Shown here piece by piece: positions 42,580-49,756 of a DNA stretch of 51,351 nucleotides. The stretch is from Pseudomonadales bacterium. Lineage in GTDB: Bacteria > Pseudomonadota > Gammaproteobacteria > Pseudomonadales > DC-out160. Under the pieces are notes generated by a model that ran no database searches, was not told the origin of the DNA, and saw only the letters and a program-made list of their open reading frames with translations. Positions within the stretch are counted from its first letter, which is position 1; every line of letters begins with the position of its first letter. The stretch is taken from NCBI GenBank assembly GCA_016765265.1, contig JAESQG010000001.1, positions 1-51,351 of the forward strand, in the 5' to 3' direction. The translations under genes and the position numbers were made by a program.

Positions 42580-42795
42580 TCAAAAATCGGATTGCAGTTT
42601 CTCTGCACGGATAGTGTACTCGGTTTGAGAAACCTTTGATTGAAGTGCAGCCCCGGCTGCCATGAGATTATGGATCGCCATCTTGTGCGCGTCACTCAAA
42701 TCAAGCTCCAAATCGGCCTTGCAAGAGGTAATCAGCAGTTCCATTCGCTTGCGTGTGACACGGATATCGTCCATTTTTGGGTGCTTACTCGGCAT
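42580..42795 (-). CDS. Hypothetical small helical protein
   Basis: 71 aa from ATG at 42795, overlapping the end of the ERF gene. Amphipathic helices (RVTRKRMELLITSCKADLE, AHKMAIHNLMAAGAALQS). Could be a regulator or partner of the recombination proteins; unknown. Confidence 0.65.
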   Translation of the reverse strand: MPSKHPKMDDIRVTRKRMELLITSCKADLELDLSDAHKMAIHNLMAAGAALQSKVSQTEYTIRAEKLQSDF

Positions 42796-43513
42796 TATTC
42801 TTCTCCTGTTTCGCGCCTTCACGCTTGATCCACTTGCCAATCTGTGGCGACCAGCGATCGGGCCAGTTCTCTACGGCTGAATCCACTTCAGCCGCGTCCA
42901 TGTTCTTGAGCCCCTTGAGATACTCGCGGAGCCCGCCAAGCGTCTGCCCGGCACCCGACACCGCTTCGAGCAACTTGGCGGCGCGCTCGGGGCCGATTGG
43001 CTCTCTGATCGACTCGGGCTGCTGTTGTTTGACTCTCGCAGCCGTTGATTGCTTGCTAGGGCTCCCTTGCTGTCTGCCCGACGCACGGTTGCCGTCGTCG
43101 TCATCCTCAGTGGCAATGCCAAACAGGGATGAGAGTTGATACCGCTTTCCATAGGTGATCGCCGAGCCAATGCCCTGCGCGTCGTTTTTGGTGATCTTGA
43201 TCTGCATACCCGCATCAAGATCAAGCATCTGCCCTGATTCATGATACAACACGGCACCGATCTTGATATATTCAGGTGTGACCGTTGGCGGCATGACCAA
43301 GGCAAGCCCGTTGGAAGCGAGAATCGGCTTTGTGTAGGCCAAGATTGCGTCCAAGGTGGCGTACTTGTTCTTGTGAAAGGTGTTCTCGCGGTCTTTGACA
43401 ACCGAGCCAATCTCACCCCATGACTTGACCATCGCCTTGATGACCAAATCTTGTGGCTCTTTCACTTCGCCGGTACTCTCGTTCACTGTTTCCAGTCCAA
43501 TATCAGGCATCAT
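42785..43513 (-). CDS. ERF-family ssDNA annealing protein
   Basis: 242 aa with GGAGG upstream; ATG at 43513 or 43510. NTFHKNKYATLDAILAYTKP, SNGLALVMPP, LYHESGQMLDLD and GIGSAITYGKRYQLSSLFGI followed by DDDDGN are the hallmarks of the ERF superfamily. It anneals complementary single strands in Red-like recombination and circularises or repairs phage DNA, working with the neighbouring exonuclease and SSB. Confidence 0.92.
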   Translation of the reverse strand: MMPDIGLETVNESTGEVKEPQDLVIKAMVKSWGEIGSVVKDRENTFHKNKYATLDAILAYTKPILASNGLALVMPPTVTPEYIKIGAVLYHESGQMLDLDAGMQIKITKNDAQGIGSAITYGKRYQLSSLFGIATEDDDDGNRASGRQQGSPSKQSTAARVKQQQPESIREPIGPERAAKLLEAVSGAGQTLGGLREYLKGLKNMDAAEVDSAVENWPDRWSPQIGKWIKREGAKQEKNNAE

Positions 43514-44424
43514 TCCGCCTCCTTCATTTTCTTTGGTATTGCCCGCGTGTGCGGATTGTTTGTTTTCAACACCTGTTCATACACATCGGGGTGACGCATC
43601 TTCAACAGCTTGGAATCAACCGTCTGCTTGCCCTTCACCACTGTCACATTCATCATGTACCCGCCGCCCTGCCCACGACTCGCCTCGCCGACCTGCTGCA
43701 TGAGCAACGACTTGATCGTTGACTGTTCATCCTTCAAGTCTTTGATGATCGCCGTGATCTCGATATGCCGCTTGGCCATCTCGGGGTCGATCTCGGCAAC
43801 CGTGTCGTTCTCGCGCTTCATGGACGCAAAGTATTCCTTGGTCGAATCTGTCATGCCCGAAGCCTCGGGTGCAACATCGGCGACAATATGTTCAATCCAC
43901 CACTTCTCGCAACGGGTCTGAATCGCATGGCACAGATCAATGTCGATGCCGACACAGTAGATGTCGAACTTGCGGTGACTCAAGCGGCACACAATCGCAT
44001 CATCGCTCTCGGCGCAGATGAGTTGGTGCTGCACTTGGAGCATGACCATATCGGGGATCTGATCGGTTCCCGGCTCGCCCCACCCAGCGTCAACCAAGGA
44101 AGATTTGGCCTCAACAATCGGTTGACCTTTGGCAAACTTTCCAACCATCCCATCGACATTGCTTCTGAGAATACCTTTCACAAAGGTCTGTTTAGGCGCA
44201 TACACCTTCTCGCCGAGGGCGTGTTCGACATACTTCAAGATACCGGGTTCCATAAAATCACCCCACATCGTTGCCTCGTTGCCAGTGAACGAATCAACAC
44301 GCCCAGTTTTTTCCAGCCAGAGGTCAAGCGCGGTTCGGTACGGGTTCATTCCAAAGATGCAAGCCACATCGGATGAGCCAATACCCTTCTTACGATCCGC
44401 TGCCTGTTTTTCGGTGATTGCCAT
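43510..44424 (-). CDS. YqaJ-type viral exonuclease
   Basis: 304 aa. GIGSSDVACIFGMNPYRTALDLW near the start, GDFMEPGILKY, NVDGMVGKF, PIVEAKSSL (the E-x-K of the PD-(D/E)XK fold) and MLQVQHQLICAESD are arranged as in YqaJ/lambda-type exonucleases. Degrades dsDNA 5' to 3' to make ssDNA for the ERF protein, whose gene overlaps its stop. The C-terminus is a helical extension. Confidence 0.92.
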   Translation of the reverse strand: MAITEKQAADRKKGIGSSDVACIFGMNPYRTALDLWLEKTGRVDSFTGNEATMWGDFMEPGILKYVEHALGEKVYAPKQTFVKGILRSNVDGMVGKFAKGQPIVEAKSSLVDAGWGEPGTDQIPDMVMLQVQHQLICAESDDAIVCRLSHRKFDIYCVGIDIDLCHAIQTRCEKWWIEHIVADVAPEASGMTDSTKEYFASMKRENDTVAEIDPEMAKRHIEITAIIKDLKDEQSTIKSLLMQQVGEASRGQGGGYMMNVTVVKGKQTVDSKLLKMRHPDVYEQVLKTNNPHTRAIPKKMKEAE

Positions 44425-44666
44425 TACTCCGTCCCCACATCTTCCTGAAACATATCGAACTGGCAGAGGCTAATGACCGCTTGCCCGCCACCGCTTCCGG
44501 ACCGAATCACTCGCCACTGAGAACAAGATCGCAGATCATCCGACTTGATAACCAGTTCAATCTCCGATTTGGATATAGACACCTTATCGACCTCTCGAAC
44601 CAATATGGATTCAACCCGAACCTTCGGGTCTTTCGCAGGGCTTGACTGTAGAATAATACGATCCAT
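44424..44666 (-). CDS. Hypothetical small protein
   Basis: 80 aa from ATG at 44666, overlapping the stop of the 59-aa gene and the exonuclease start. Beta-rich centre (KVRVESILVREVDKVSISK). No motif recognised. Confidence 0.65.
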   Translation of the reverse strand: MDRIILQSSPAKDPKVRVESILVREVDKVSISKSEIELVIKSDDLRSCSQWRVIRSGSGGGQAVISLCQFDMFQEDVGTE

Positions 44667-44845
44667 TACTTCATCTCCCATCCGCCATCAAGACGGTCTG
44701 ATTGCCACTCGACAAATGCCTGTTCAACATCACGCTTCAACTCTTTCTCGGACAACTTCACCGGGTCGATCCCGAGGGCGGAAAGGTCAAGCACCACACG
44801 ATGCTCGTCCTTGAAGCCGATGGATGTCCAGAACTCAACCTTCAT
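44666..44845 (-). CDS. Small acidic protein (59 aa)
   Basis: ATG at 44845 follows GGAGGACG, an excellent ribosome site. Product is helical and acidic with VEFWTSIGFKDEHR and EQAFVEWQSDRLDGGW. Its first four residues equal those of the next upstream gene (MKVEF), which may reflect a duplicated translation start. Unknown. Confidence 0.7.
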   Translation of the reverse strand: MKVEFWTSIGFKDEHRVVLDLSALGIDPVKLSEKELKRDVEQAFVEWQSDRLDGGWEMK

Positions 44846-45110
44846 CGCGTCCTCCTTTTGTCATTTTGTTGTGCAAATCAAGATACTTCCACTTTATTAT
44901 TGTGTAGCAAAATGTCAAATCTGCTTCCTTGGCTTCCGAGCGGCCTATTTCTAAAATATGCTGGATTGCAGATTTCATGTACAACAGTTTTTGATCCGAT
45001 TCAGGCAAAAGATCGCCATCTTGAATGACGATTTCAGAAAAACCAAGATCCGCAATGAACCGGCGGCGAACCTCTCTGTTCCGATCAAAGATATAGAACT
45101 CAACCTTCAT
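44835..45110 (-). CDS. Hypothetical small protein
   Basis: 91 aa from ATG at 45110, overlapping the previous stop (ATGA). Alpha/beta (KVEFYIFDRNREVRRRFI, LLYMKSAIQHILEIGRSE). Unknown early protein. Confidence 0.65.
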   Translation of the reverse strand: MKVEFYIFDRNREVRRRFIADLGFSEIVIQDGDLLPESDQKLLYMKSAIQHILEIGRSEAKEADLTFCYTIIKWKYLDLHNKMTKGGRDEG

Positions 45111-45385
45111 CGCCACCCTCCCCAACTGTATTCCGAGCGTATCAGATCCCTTGAAACACTGTTTTTCTCAGCATAGTCGCCGGCCACTGCGGAAATGTAT
45201 CTGTAGTTATCAAGGTGTACGCTGAGGCGGTATGTTTCCTCGACATCACCCTCGCCAATATATTTTTCTTCCTGTTTCAGGTGCTTTGTGATCGCATCTC
45301 TAGAGACAGAAATCGACAATTTTATTTCACAAAGTACCTCTTTGGTTTCTTTGTGTATAAGTTTCGCGGTCTCAGCCTTCATCAT
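45107..45385 (-). CDS. Hypothetical small protein
   Basis: 92 aa from ATG at 45385 (or 45382). A beta strand start (AKLIHKETKEVLCEIKLSI) and helical middle (RDAITKHLKQEEKYIGEG). Coupled to both neighbours. Unknown. Confidence 0.65.
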   Translation of the reverse strand: MMKAETAKLIHKETKEVLCEIKLSISVSRDAITKHLKQEEKYIGEGDVEETYRLSVHLDNYRYISAVAGDYAEKNSVSRDLIRSEYSWGGWR

Positions 45386-45677
45386 GCCCCCCAATCGCCT
45401 TGTATCGACGCATCGCACGATCGGCATCGAAGAAACACATATGCGGCATAACGATGACCGCCTTATCGTTCTCCTTGCGAGCCCGAATCGTGCGTGTTTG
45501 CACGGATACAACCGTGGCGACGAACATATGGGGGATGATCCCCGAGGCCGTGGTGCCGGTCGAGTCCACCACCGTCACCGACATGCTGGGTGCGATAGGG
45601 AGGCCGTCGCCGCTCAAAGGGAGTTTCGATAGTGCCTCGGCGTTGTGCCCCTCAACCTTCTGTTTTTGCCCACTCAT
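45372..45677 (-). CDS. Hypothetical beta-rich small protein
   Basis: 101 aa from ATG at 45677 with AAAGGGGATC. Centre is beta-barrel-like (SMSVTVVDSTGTTASGII, FVATVVSVQTRTIRARK). May bind nucleic acid or protein; no family. Confidence 0.65.
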   Translation of the reverse strand: MSGQKQKVEGHNAEALSKLPLSGDGLPIAPSMSVTVVDSTGTTASGIIPHMFVATVVSVQTRTIRARKENDKAVIVMPHMCFFDADRAMRRYKAIGGHDEG

Positions 45678-46014
45678 CAAGATCCCCTTTCTCTGTCACC
45701 CAAGTATCGTGAATCACATCAGCGTCGATGCGATCCAGAAATGATATTGCCAACTTCGCCGCGTCGCGTGGTCCGATAGAACCCAAAGGCAGCCTTGTAT
45801 CGAACAACCACTCATGGAAACGAACGAAGTCTGCCTTGGAAATAAAACGCTCCAAGCGATCCATGTCTCGCCATTGCTTCTTACGCACACGGACAAACAC
45901 GCCAATCGTGTACCGATCCGCCGTCCGGCAAAACGCACGATAATCCTTCGCCACCTCGCGGAACCCGCGATCAAGCACCGTCGAAGTGTCGCCAATCAGA
46001 TCGTTCTCAATCAT
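45652..46014 (-). CDS. Hypothetical basic helical protein
   Basis: 120 aa from ATG at 46014, overlapping the TyrRS-like stop by a few bases. Helical with basic and aromatic residues (VRKKQWRDMDRLERFIS, FVRFHEWLFDTRLP). Translationally coupled to the synthetase-like gene, which hints at a linked role; family unknown. Confidence 0.65.
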   Translation of the reverse strand: MIENDLIGDTSTVLDRGFREVAKDYRAFCRTADRYTIGVFVRVRKKQWRDMDRLERFISKADFVRFHEWLFDTRLPLGSIGPRDAAKLAISFLDRIDADVIHDTWVTEKGDLDEWAKTEG

Positions 46015-47143
46015 CCTTCACCATAACCCTTTCACCCACAACAACAGACACACAGTTCCTCTTACCCCTTTGTAATACACCATTTTTCATGATAATCTCA
46101 TGTATAGAGGAAACGGTATTCCCGTCAATCTTCACGCCGCGACCAGTAATGAGCCTTCTCGCATCCGAACGAGACTGGGCCATTCCACACAAAACAAGAG
46201 CATCAACAACGGTAGATCCGAGAGGCACATCCGTTTTACCATGAGGGATGGCAACTTTCTGCTTGCACACCAAGTCAAACCTCTTCATTGAATCTTTCGC
46301 GGCTTGCCTGCCATGAAGCATCTCAACGACCGCAAGTGCCAGTGCTTGTTTTTTTACAACCTCTAGCCCTGGCGGAGAAGAACACTGGAACAAAAGAGAA
46401 AACCACTCATCCATCAGGCCGTCTGGAATGCTCATTGTTTTTCCAAAAGCGTCGTCGGGCGTGCTGTTCATTGAAATATGGTTTCCAAGCGACTTGCTCA
46501 TCTTGTGGCTTCCGTCTGTTCCAGTAAGTATCGGAAACAGCATAATCGCCTGCTTTTTCATCCCAAGACGACCCATCAAATCCCTTGCAAGTGTACAGTT
46601 TGCCAACTGGTCATTGCCCCCAATCTCAAGGTCGCACCCAAGGCTGATGGAATCCCACGCCTGAAGGACAGGGCACACCATCTCAAGAATGGATATTGAC
46701 CCCCCGGAAGCATGTCTTTTCGAGAAATGATCCCTGCCAAGCATTGAACGAATAGACACACTGCCAAGAAGCTCAAAAAGATCATCCATTGGCGGTCTTA
46801 TGGCCGAGTTCTTTACAAAACCCCACTCCCCCCCATCGCCCATGAATCGACATATCTGGGCCATGATATCAGCCGCATTTCTCGATGTTTCACTAAACGA
46901 AAGCAATGGCCTCGATGTGTCTCGCCCCGACGGATCGCCAATCTGTCCGGTTATGTCACCAATGACAACAGTACCCTTGCAACCACGACGAACCAAAGAA
47001 CGAAATGCTGAAAACGGGACAAGGTGCCCAATGTGCAAATCGCGCCCCGTCGCATCAATGCCGATCTTTACATGCGACCCCAACGGAATGCCATTCGCAA
47101 GGCCGATCGTTTGCGAAGCCGTCTTTTCAAGATCCGTAATCAT
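46007..47143 (-). CDS. Tyrosyl-tRNA synthetase-like protein (TyrZ type)
   Basis: 378 aa with AAAGGGGTGAAGG upstream. HIGH motif in IDATGRDLHIGHLVPF, then GDITGQIGDPSGR, RDHFSKR, LQAWDSISLGCDLEIGGNDQ, KMSKSLGNHI and FGKTMSIPDGLM follow bacterial TyrZ-type TyrRS order; the last ~65 residues are an S4 domain (SRSDARRLITGRGVKIDG). The TyrZ pattern 'YPLMQGYD' is CPVLQAWD here and GGTDQxFN is GGNDQLAN, so the amino-acid pocket is changed. It would charge tRNA, or serve another role, in the cytoplasm. Phage-encoded synthetases of this kind are rare. Confidence 0.88.
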   Translation of the reverse strand: MITDLEKTASQTIGLANGIPLGSHVKIGIDATGRDLHIGHLVPFSAFRSLVRRGCKGTVVIGDITGQIGDPSGRDTSRPLLSFSETSRNAADIMAQICRFMGDGGEWGFVKNSAIRPPMDDLFELLGSVSIRSMLGRDHFSKRHASGGSISILEMVCPVLQAWDSISLGCDLEIGGNDQLANCTLARDLMGRLGMKKQAIMLFPILTGTDGSHKMSKSLGNHISMNSTPDDAFGKTMSIPDGLMDEWFSLLFQCSSPPGLEVVKKQALALAVVEMLHGRQAAKDSMKRFDLVCKQKVAIPHGKTDVPLGSTVVDALVLCGMAQSRSDARRLITGRGVKIDGNTVSSIHEIIMKNGVLQRGKRNCVSVVVGERVMVKDD

Positions 47144-47192
47144 CCTTCACCCCTTTCGCTACACACTAGCACCCATGCCACAACTTGTCCAC

Positions 47193-47450
47193 TTACTTGA
47201 CGACCTTCTTGCACACAAACTCAATCGAGCCCCGCCCGCGACCATCCTTGGAGAACGCTTGAACACAAACCGAGTACTCGAAGAAGATCGTTCGGTGTCC
47301 AACGCCCCAACTGTTGAGCAGATAAATCGCACGAACCACGCTCAATCCCACCTGCATCTCGGCCAAACAGCAGAAGCGCACGCGGCCACCGTCGGCCAAC
47401 AAGACCGCGATCACCCGCTCCATCTGTTCCTGTCGTTGGCTACTCATCAT
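47193..47450 (-). CDS. Hypothetical small protein
   Basis: 85 aa from ATG at 47450 (or 47447). A frame open upstream across the tRNA genes is not coding. Helix then hydrophobic core (MERVIAVLLADGGRVRFCCL, VVRAIYLLNSWGVG); winged-helix-like in length. First protein gene after the tRNA loci. Unknown. Confidence 0.6.
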   Translation of the reverse strand: MMSSQRQEQMERVIAVLLADGGRVRFCCLAEMQVGLSVVRAIYLLNSWGVGHRTIFFEYSVCVQAFSKDGRGRGSIEFVCKKVVK

Positions 47451-47497
47451 GCACACAGAATACTCTTGAATAAGAAAGAAGTCAAGTAAGGATGCAA

Positions 47498-47530
47498 CAA
47501 CACCCCCGCCTGCAACGAACGAGGGTGTTG
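47498..47530 (-). terminator. Hairpin downstream of the tRNA loci
   Basis: CAACACCC (47498-47505) pairs with GGGTGTTG (47523-47530) around a 17-nt loop. There is no U-tract on the minus strand, so it may be an RNA-processing structure rather than an intrinsic terminator. Confidence 0.35.
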
Positions 47531-47646
47531 AGTTTTCCAGCCATTCACGCATCTGGAATGAGGTGCTCCATTGTAGTCGGCACCTGCGATCTCCCTCAAC
47601 CGACGCGGCAGTCAAGAGGCGCGCCCAACGGGGAGAAGTGTTGAAA

Positions 47647-47725
47647 TGCCCCTGTCGGGGATCGAACCCGAGATCGCCCGAATCTCTTTGCAAGACCGGG
47701 AATGTTTCCATTACACCATCGGGGC
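47647..47725 (-). tRNA. tRNA-like gene with enlarged anticodon arm
   Basis: A 79-nt tRNA-like fold: acceptor GCCCC/GGGGC (with two mismatched pairs below), a D-arm (GTGT/ACAT around AATGGAA with GG), a perfect T-arm (TCGGG-TTCGATC-CCCGA) and anticodon stem CCCGG/TCGGG. That stem encloses 14 nt (TCTTGCAAAGAGAT) instead of 7. Inner pairing can give loop TTGCAAA (GCA, Cys) or a single-bulge 8-bp stem. No CCA is encoded. It could be a functional tRNA with extended arm, a decaying gene or a tRNA mimic. Confidence 0.55.
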
Positions 47726-47737
47726 TACCGTCGTAAA

Positions 47738-47810
47738 TAGCGGATATCGGACTCGAACCGATGACCTTCGGGTTATGAGCCCGGCATTCTACCAACTCAA
47801 CTAATCCGCA
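47738..47810 (-). tRNA. Initiator-like tRNA(CAU)
   Basis: 73 nt with full cloverleaf and anticodon CAT. Three consecutive G:C pairs (29-31 with 39-41) close the anticodon loop, positions 1:72 are a U.U mismatch, and pairs 2:71 G:C, 3:70 C:G and 4:69 G:C equal the methionyl-tRNA formyltransferase determinants of bacterial tRNA-fMet. The segment around CTCATAACCCGAAGGTC matches E. coli tRNA-fMet. Pair 11:24 is U:A, elongator-like, and 27.43 is mismatched. A73; no CCA encoded. Best reading is an initiator tRNA; an elongator Met tRNA is the alternative. Confidence 0.88.
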
Positions 47811-47888
47811 ATCATCAAGAAACACGGGTCGCTTCACCGTCACCAAGGCGGGAGAGGCGGAAATCCGTGCGTACTTCGTATCATACCG

Positions 47889-48179
47889 TCAAATGCGAGC
47901 CACAATCGACTCCAAAGAATCAATGTGCCGACAGATATCGGCAAGAACCGAAGTCGCACACGCAAGCGGGTTGCCAGGAACAGCGGAATCACTAGCCGAA
48001 CTGGGTGGCGACGGCGAACACCCAACCAGCGAATCCACCCTCTGAGAAGCATTCAACGATAAATCACACAACCGTCCATTGATCGAGGACAAACCATCGG
48101 CATACGCCGTAATCAGGTTTGTCACCGTTGACGGCAGACAACTATCCCCACCACAAGTGCCACTTGAAATCGTACTCAT
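47889..48179 (-). CDS. Hypothetical Ser/Cys-rich small protein
   Basis: 96 aa from ATG at 48179 with AGAAAGGA upstream. N-terminal Cys pair (TCGGDSCLPS), a helix with Leu/Asn (TNLITAYADGLSSINGRL) and a C-terminal helix. Unknown. Confidence 0.65.
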   Translation of the reverse strand: MSTISSGTCGGDSCLPSTVTNLITAYADGLSSINGRLCDLSLNASQRVDSLVGCSPSPPSSASDSAVPGNPLACATSVLADICRHIDSLESIVARI

Positions 48180-48216
48180 ATCACAGTCCTTTCTTGGGCA
48201 CAATCGCCCGGTAAAC

Positions 48217-48342
48217 CTAAACCGCATTCCCAAAAAGATAGGTTATCAACACCACAACAGCAAACCAAGCAACGAAAAAACCGCCAATCAAACCCCACAT
48301 CACCACAAGAGCCTCACGGTTAGACATCTCCTTACCCATCAT
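48217..48342 (-). CDS. 41-aa single-pass membrane protein
   Basis: First gene of the leftward operon. ATG at 48342 (or 48339) with an AAAGG upstream; MMGKEMSNREALVVMWGLIG then a long apolar segment (FFVAWFAVVVLITYLFG). Short early membrane peptides of phages often alter host membranes or exclude superinfection; this role is a guess. Confidence 0.6.
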   Translation of the reverse strand: MMGKEMSNREALVVMWGLIGGFFVAWFAVVVLITYLFGNAV

Positions 48343-48362
48343 ATCACCAACCTTTCAACCAC

Positions 48363-48391
48363 ACACTACACCAACCAACAACACCTGTCAA
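48363..48391 (-). promoter_or_regulatory. Sigma70-like promoter of the leftward early operon
   Basis: On the minus strand TTGACA (48391-48386), 17-nt spacer, TAGTGT (48368-48363), about 20 nt before the first start at 48342. The -35 is perfect, the -10 weak, suggesting regulation. Confidence 0.5.
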
Positions 48392-48591
48392 GAAAGAGGC
48401 GAGAAAAGGGGGAAGGATATCGAGTCCTCAACATTCGCCACACACCATACACCGAAAAATCGTAAATTGTTGGAAAAAGTTGAGAGGGAGGGTTTATTAG
48501 ATAGAGGGCAACCCCCCCCCCTGGGGGTTTGGGGGTCACTTGGTGGTTGGGGATAGGCAACACACGCGGTTCCCTAGTCTCACGCAGGATA

Positions 48592-48603
48592 GCTAGTACT
48601 AGC
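48592..48603. promoter_or_regulatory. 12-nt perfect palindrome
   Basis: GCTAGTACTAGC in the divergent region; candidate operator. No second copy noticed. Confidence 0.35.
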
Positions 48604-48750
48604 AAACCGCTCTAAATGCACAGAAACACGGGCAAACACCACGATCGGCAATGGATTGGGGGTGTCGGTCGTGGTGCAGTGGGAGGGCACCGAACCATCG
48701 TGTAGCATTGGCTACAAACGGGGCTCATACGGGCAGATCGTGAAGCAGTT

Positions 48751-48765
48751 TTAGAACCGTTCTAA
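48751..48765. promoter_or_regulatory. 15-nt perfect palindrome
   Basis: TTAGAAC-C-GTTCTAA in the divergent region, 46 nt before the next start. Candidate repressor operator; a loosely similar sequence (AACCGCTCTAA) occurs near 48604. Confidence 0.45.
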
Positions 48766-48810
48766 CCTTCCCTCCCATTCTTCTTGCTTATGTCCCCATA
48801 GATTCTACTT

Positions 48811-49125
48811 ATGCCATCCATAAACGGGGCTTATGAGCTTTGCGCTTACCCCGCCCACAATGTCCGAATGCCCCGCAGCGTGATATCCTCTATCCGCTCC
48901 ACCCGCTCTAGAGCCGCCCTACTCGGCTTGCCGGTCGAATCATGGTCTACGGTTATGCAGGCCCATGCCAGGGCTCTAGACGAGCGTGTACGGGCCGAGT
49001 GTGTACGGCGTGGCATTGACTATGACCAACTGTGCAAGCGTTGTGTGTTGGATGAGCCTGTACCTGTTGAGCCAAAGCCTAAGCCTCTGCATAACCAGAG
49101 TCATCGTATCGGTCCCAATGGGTAG
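48811..49125 (+). CDS. Hypothetical small basic protein
   Basis: 104 aa if ATG 48811 is used; an inner ATG at 48868 (PRSVISSIRSTRS) is also possible and neither has a strong ribosome site. Helical core (WSTVMQAHARALDERVRAEC) then Pro/Lys-rich tail. Cys pair CKRC. First gene right of the divergent region, so perhaps a regulator; weak evidence. Confidence 0.45.
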   Translation: MPSINGAYELCAYPAHNVRMPRSVISSIRSTRSRAALLGLPVESWSTVMQAHARALDERVRAECVRRGIDYDQLCKRCVLDEPVPVEPKPKPLHNQSHRIGPNG

Positions 49126-49195
49126 TCTGTATAGGGCATATTGAGCCGGAGACTGTCGAGGAGGATAACCAAACTACGATATTTGCCTAAACTCG

Positions 49196-49224
49196 TGTAA
49201 AAACTTTACAGATTTATCCGCCCT
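49196..49224. promoter_or_regulatory. Composite palindromic element, copy C
   Basis: TGTAAA-AAC-TTTACA (49196-49210), identical over 19 nt to copy A including flanks (TCG...G), followed at the same distance by TTATCCGCCCT (7 of 11 matching the A/B 11-mer). It lies upstream of the early genes at 49364. Confidence 0.65.
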
Positions 49225-49253
49225 GATTGCCCAGTATCGTCGATTTGTCCACA
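49214..49253 (+). promoter_or_regulatory. DnaA-box-like sequences next to an AT-rich stretch
   Basis: TTGTCCACA at 49245-49253 matches the DnaA box TTATCCACA at 8 of 9 positions; TTATCCGCC at 49214-49222 matches 7 of 9. An AT-rich run (ATATAACAATAATCAA) follows. Possible replication-origin element; weak on its own. Confidence 0.3.
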
Positions 49254-49363
49254 ATATAACAATAATCAACGGAACAGCCCTTGATCCACCCGACAAGTAG
49301 TGTACGCTCTCATTATCACAAACCCAAACCGGGCATAAGCCCAAAACCATAGAGGACCTGACA

Positions 49364-49552
49364 ATGAACAACGAAACAATCACCGCCGCATACATGGTAA
49401 TCATGGAATCCGACACTTTCCGAATCGGCGGACCCGAGATCGACTTACCCCAAGCATTGATTGACCTATCCGATTCCGTTATGGACGCGGACACTGATTC
49501 GTCTACATGGTCAATCGGTGAAGGGTTAGAATGCTACCTTGATTGCTTGTAG
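49364..49552 (+). CDS. Hypothetical small acidic protein
   Basis: 62 aa with AGAGGAC ribosome site. Acidic, helical (TAAYMVIMESDTFRIGG, LPQALIDLSDSVMDAD). Overlaps the next gene by 10 nt. Unknown early protein. Confidence 0.7.
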   Translation: MNNETITAAYMVIMESDTFRIGGPEIDLPQALIDLSDSVMDADTDSSTWSIGEGLECYLDCL

Positions 49553-49749
49553 GCGCGTACTGGTCATTGAACGAATGGCACGCCGGGCAGTACTCGACCG
49601 AATACGCCGCATTGTCGGCAATCGGGCAGGTATTCCAGCCCGGTATGACATCAGGCCCCGAGCCTGATTCCTGCGAATACACAGCGTACGAAATGATCGG
49701 CGAGTATTTCAAGAAGAAGAATCAAGCCCAAACCCAAAACAGCCGATAG
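49543..49749 (+). CDS. Hypothetical small protein, TTG start inside the previous gene
   Basis: 68 aa if TTG 49543 is used; no ATG or GTG fits and there is no ribosome site, so it is likely reached by coupling or a frameshift from the preceding frame (10-nt overlap). The sequence (WSLNEWHAGQYSTEYAALSA, EYTAYEMIGEYFKKK) is protein-like. Unknown. Confidence 0.5.
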   Translation: MLVGAYWSLNEWHAGQYSTEYAALSAIGQVFQPGMTSGPEPDSCEYTAYEMIGEYFKKKNQAQTQNSR

Positions 49750-49756
49750 GGAAACC

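Larger units (their letters stand above)
48343..48810. other. Divergent non-coding regulatory region
   Basis: 468 nt between the leftward and rightward early operons. It contains a minus-strand promoter candidate, a C9/G5 tract with further G runs (48508-48550), a 12-nt palindrome GCTAGTACTAGC (48592-48603) and a 15-nt palindrome TTAGAACCGTTCTAA (48751-48765). No coding frame with a ribosome site is evident. Confidence 0.7.

Noticed and set aside
47193..47846. 217-aa minus frame running through both tRNA loci
   Set aside because: The upstream two-thirds is tRNA sequence and spacer; the supported start is at 47450.
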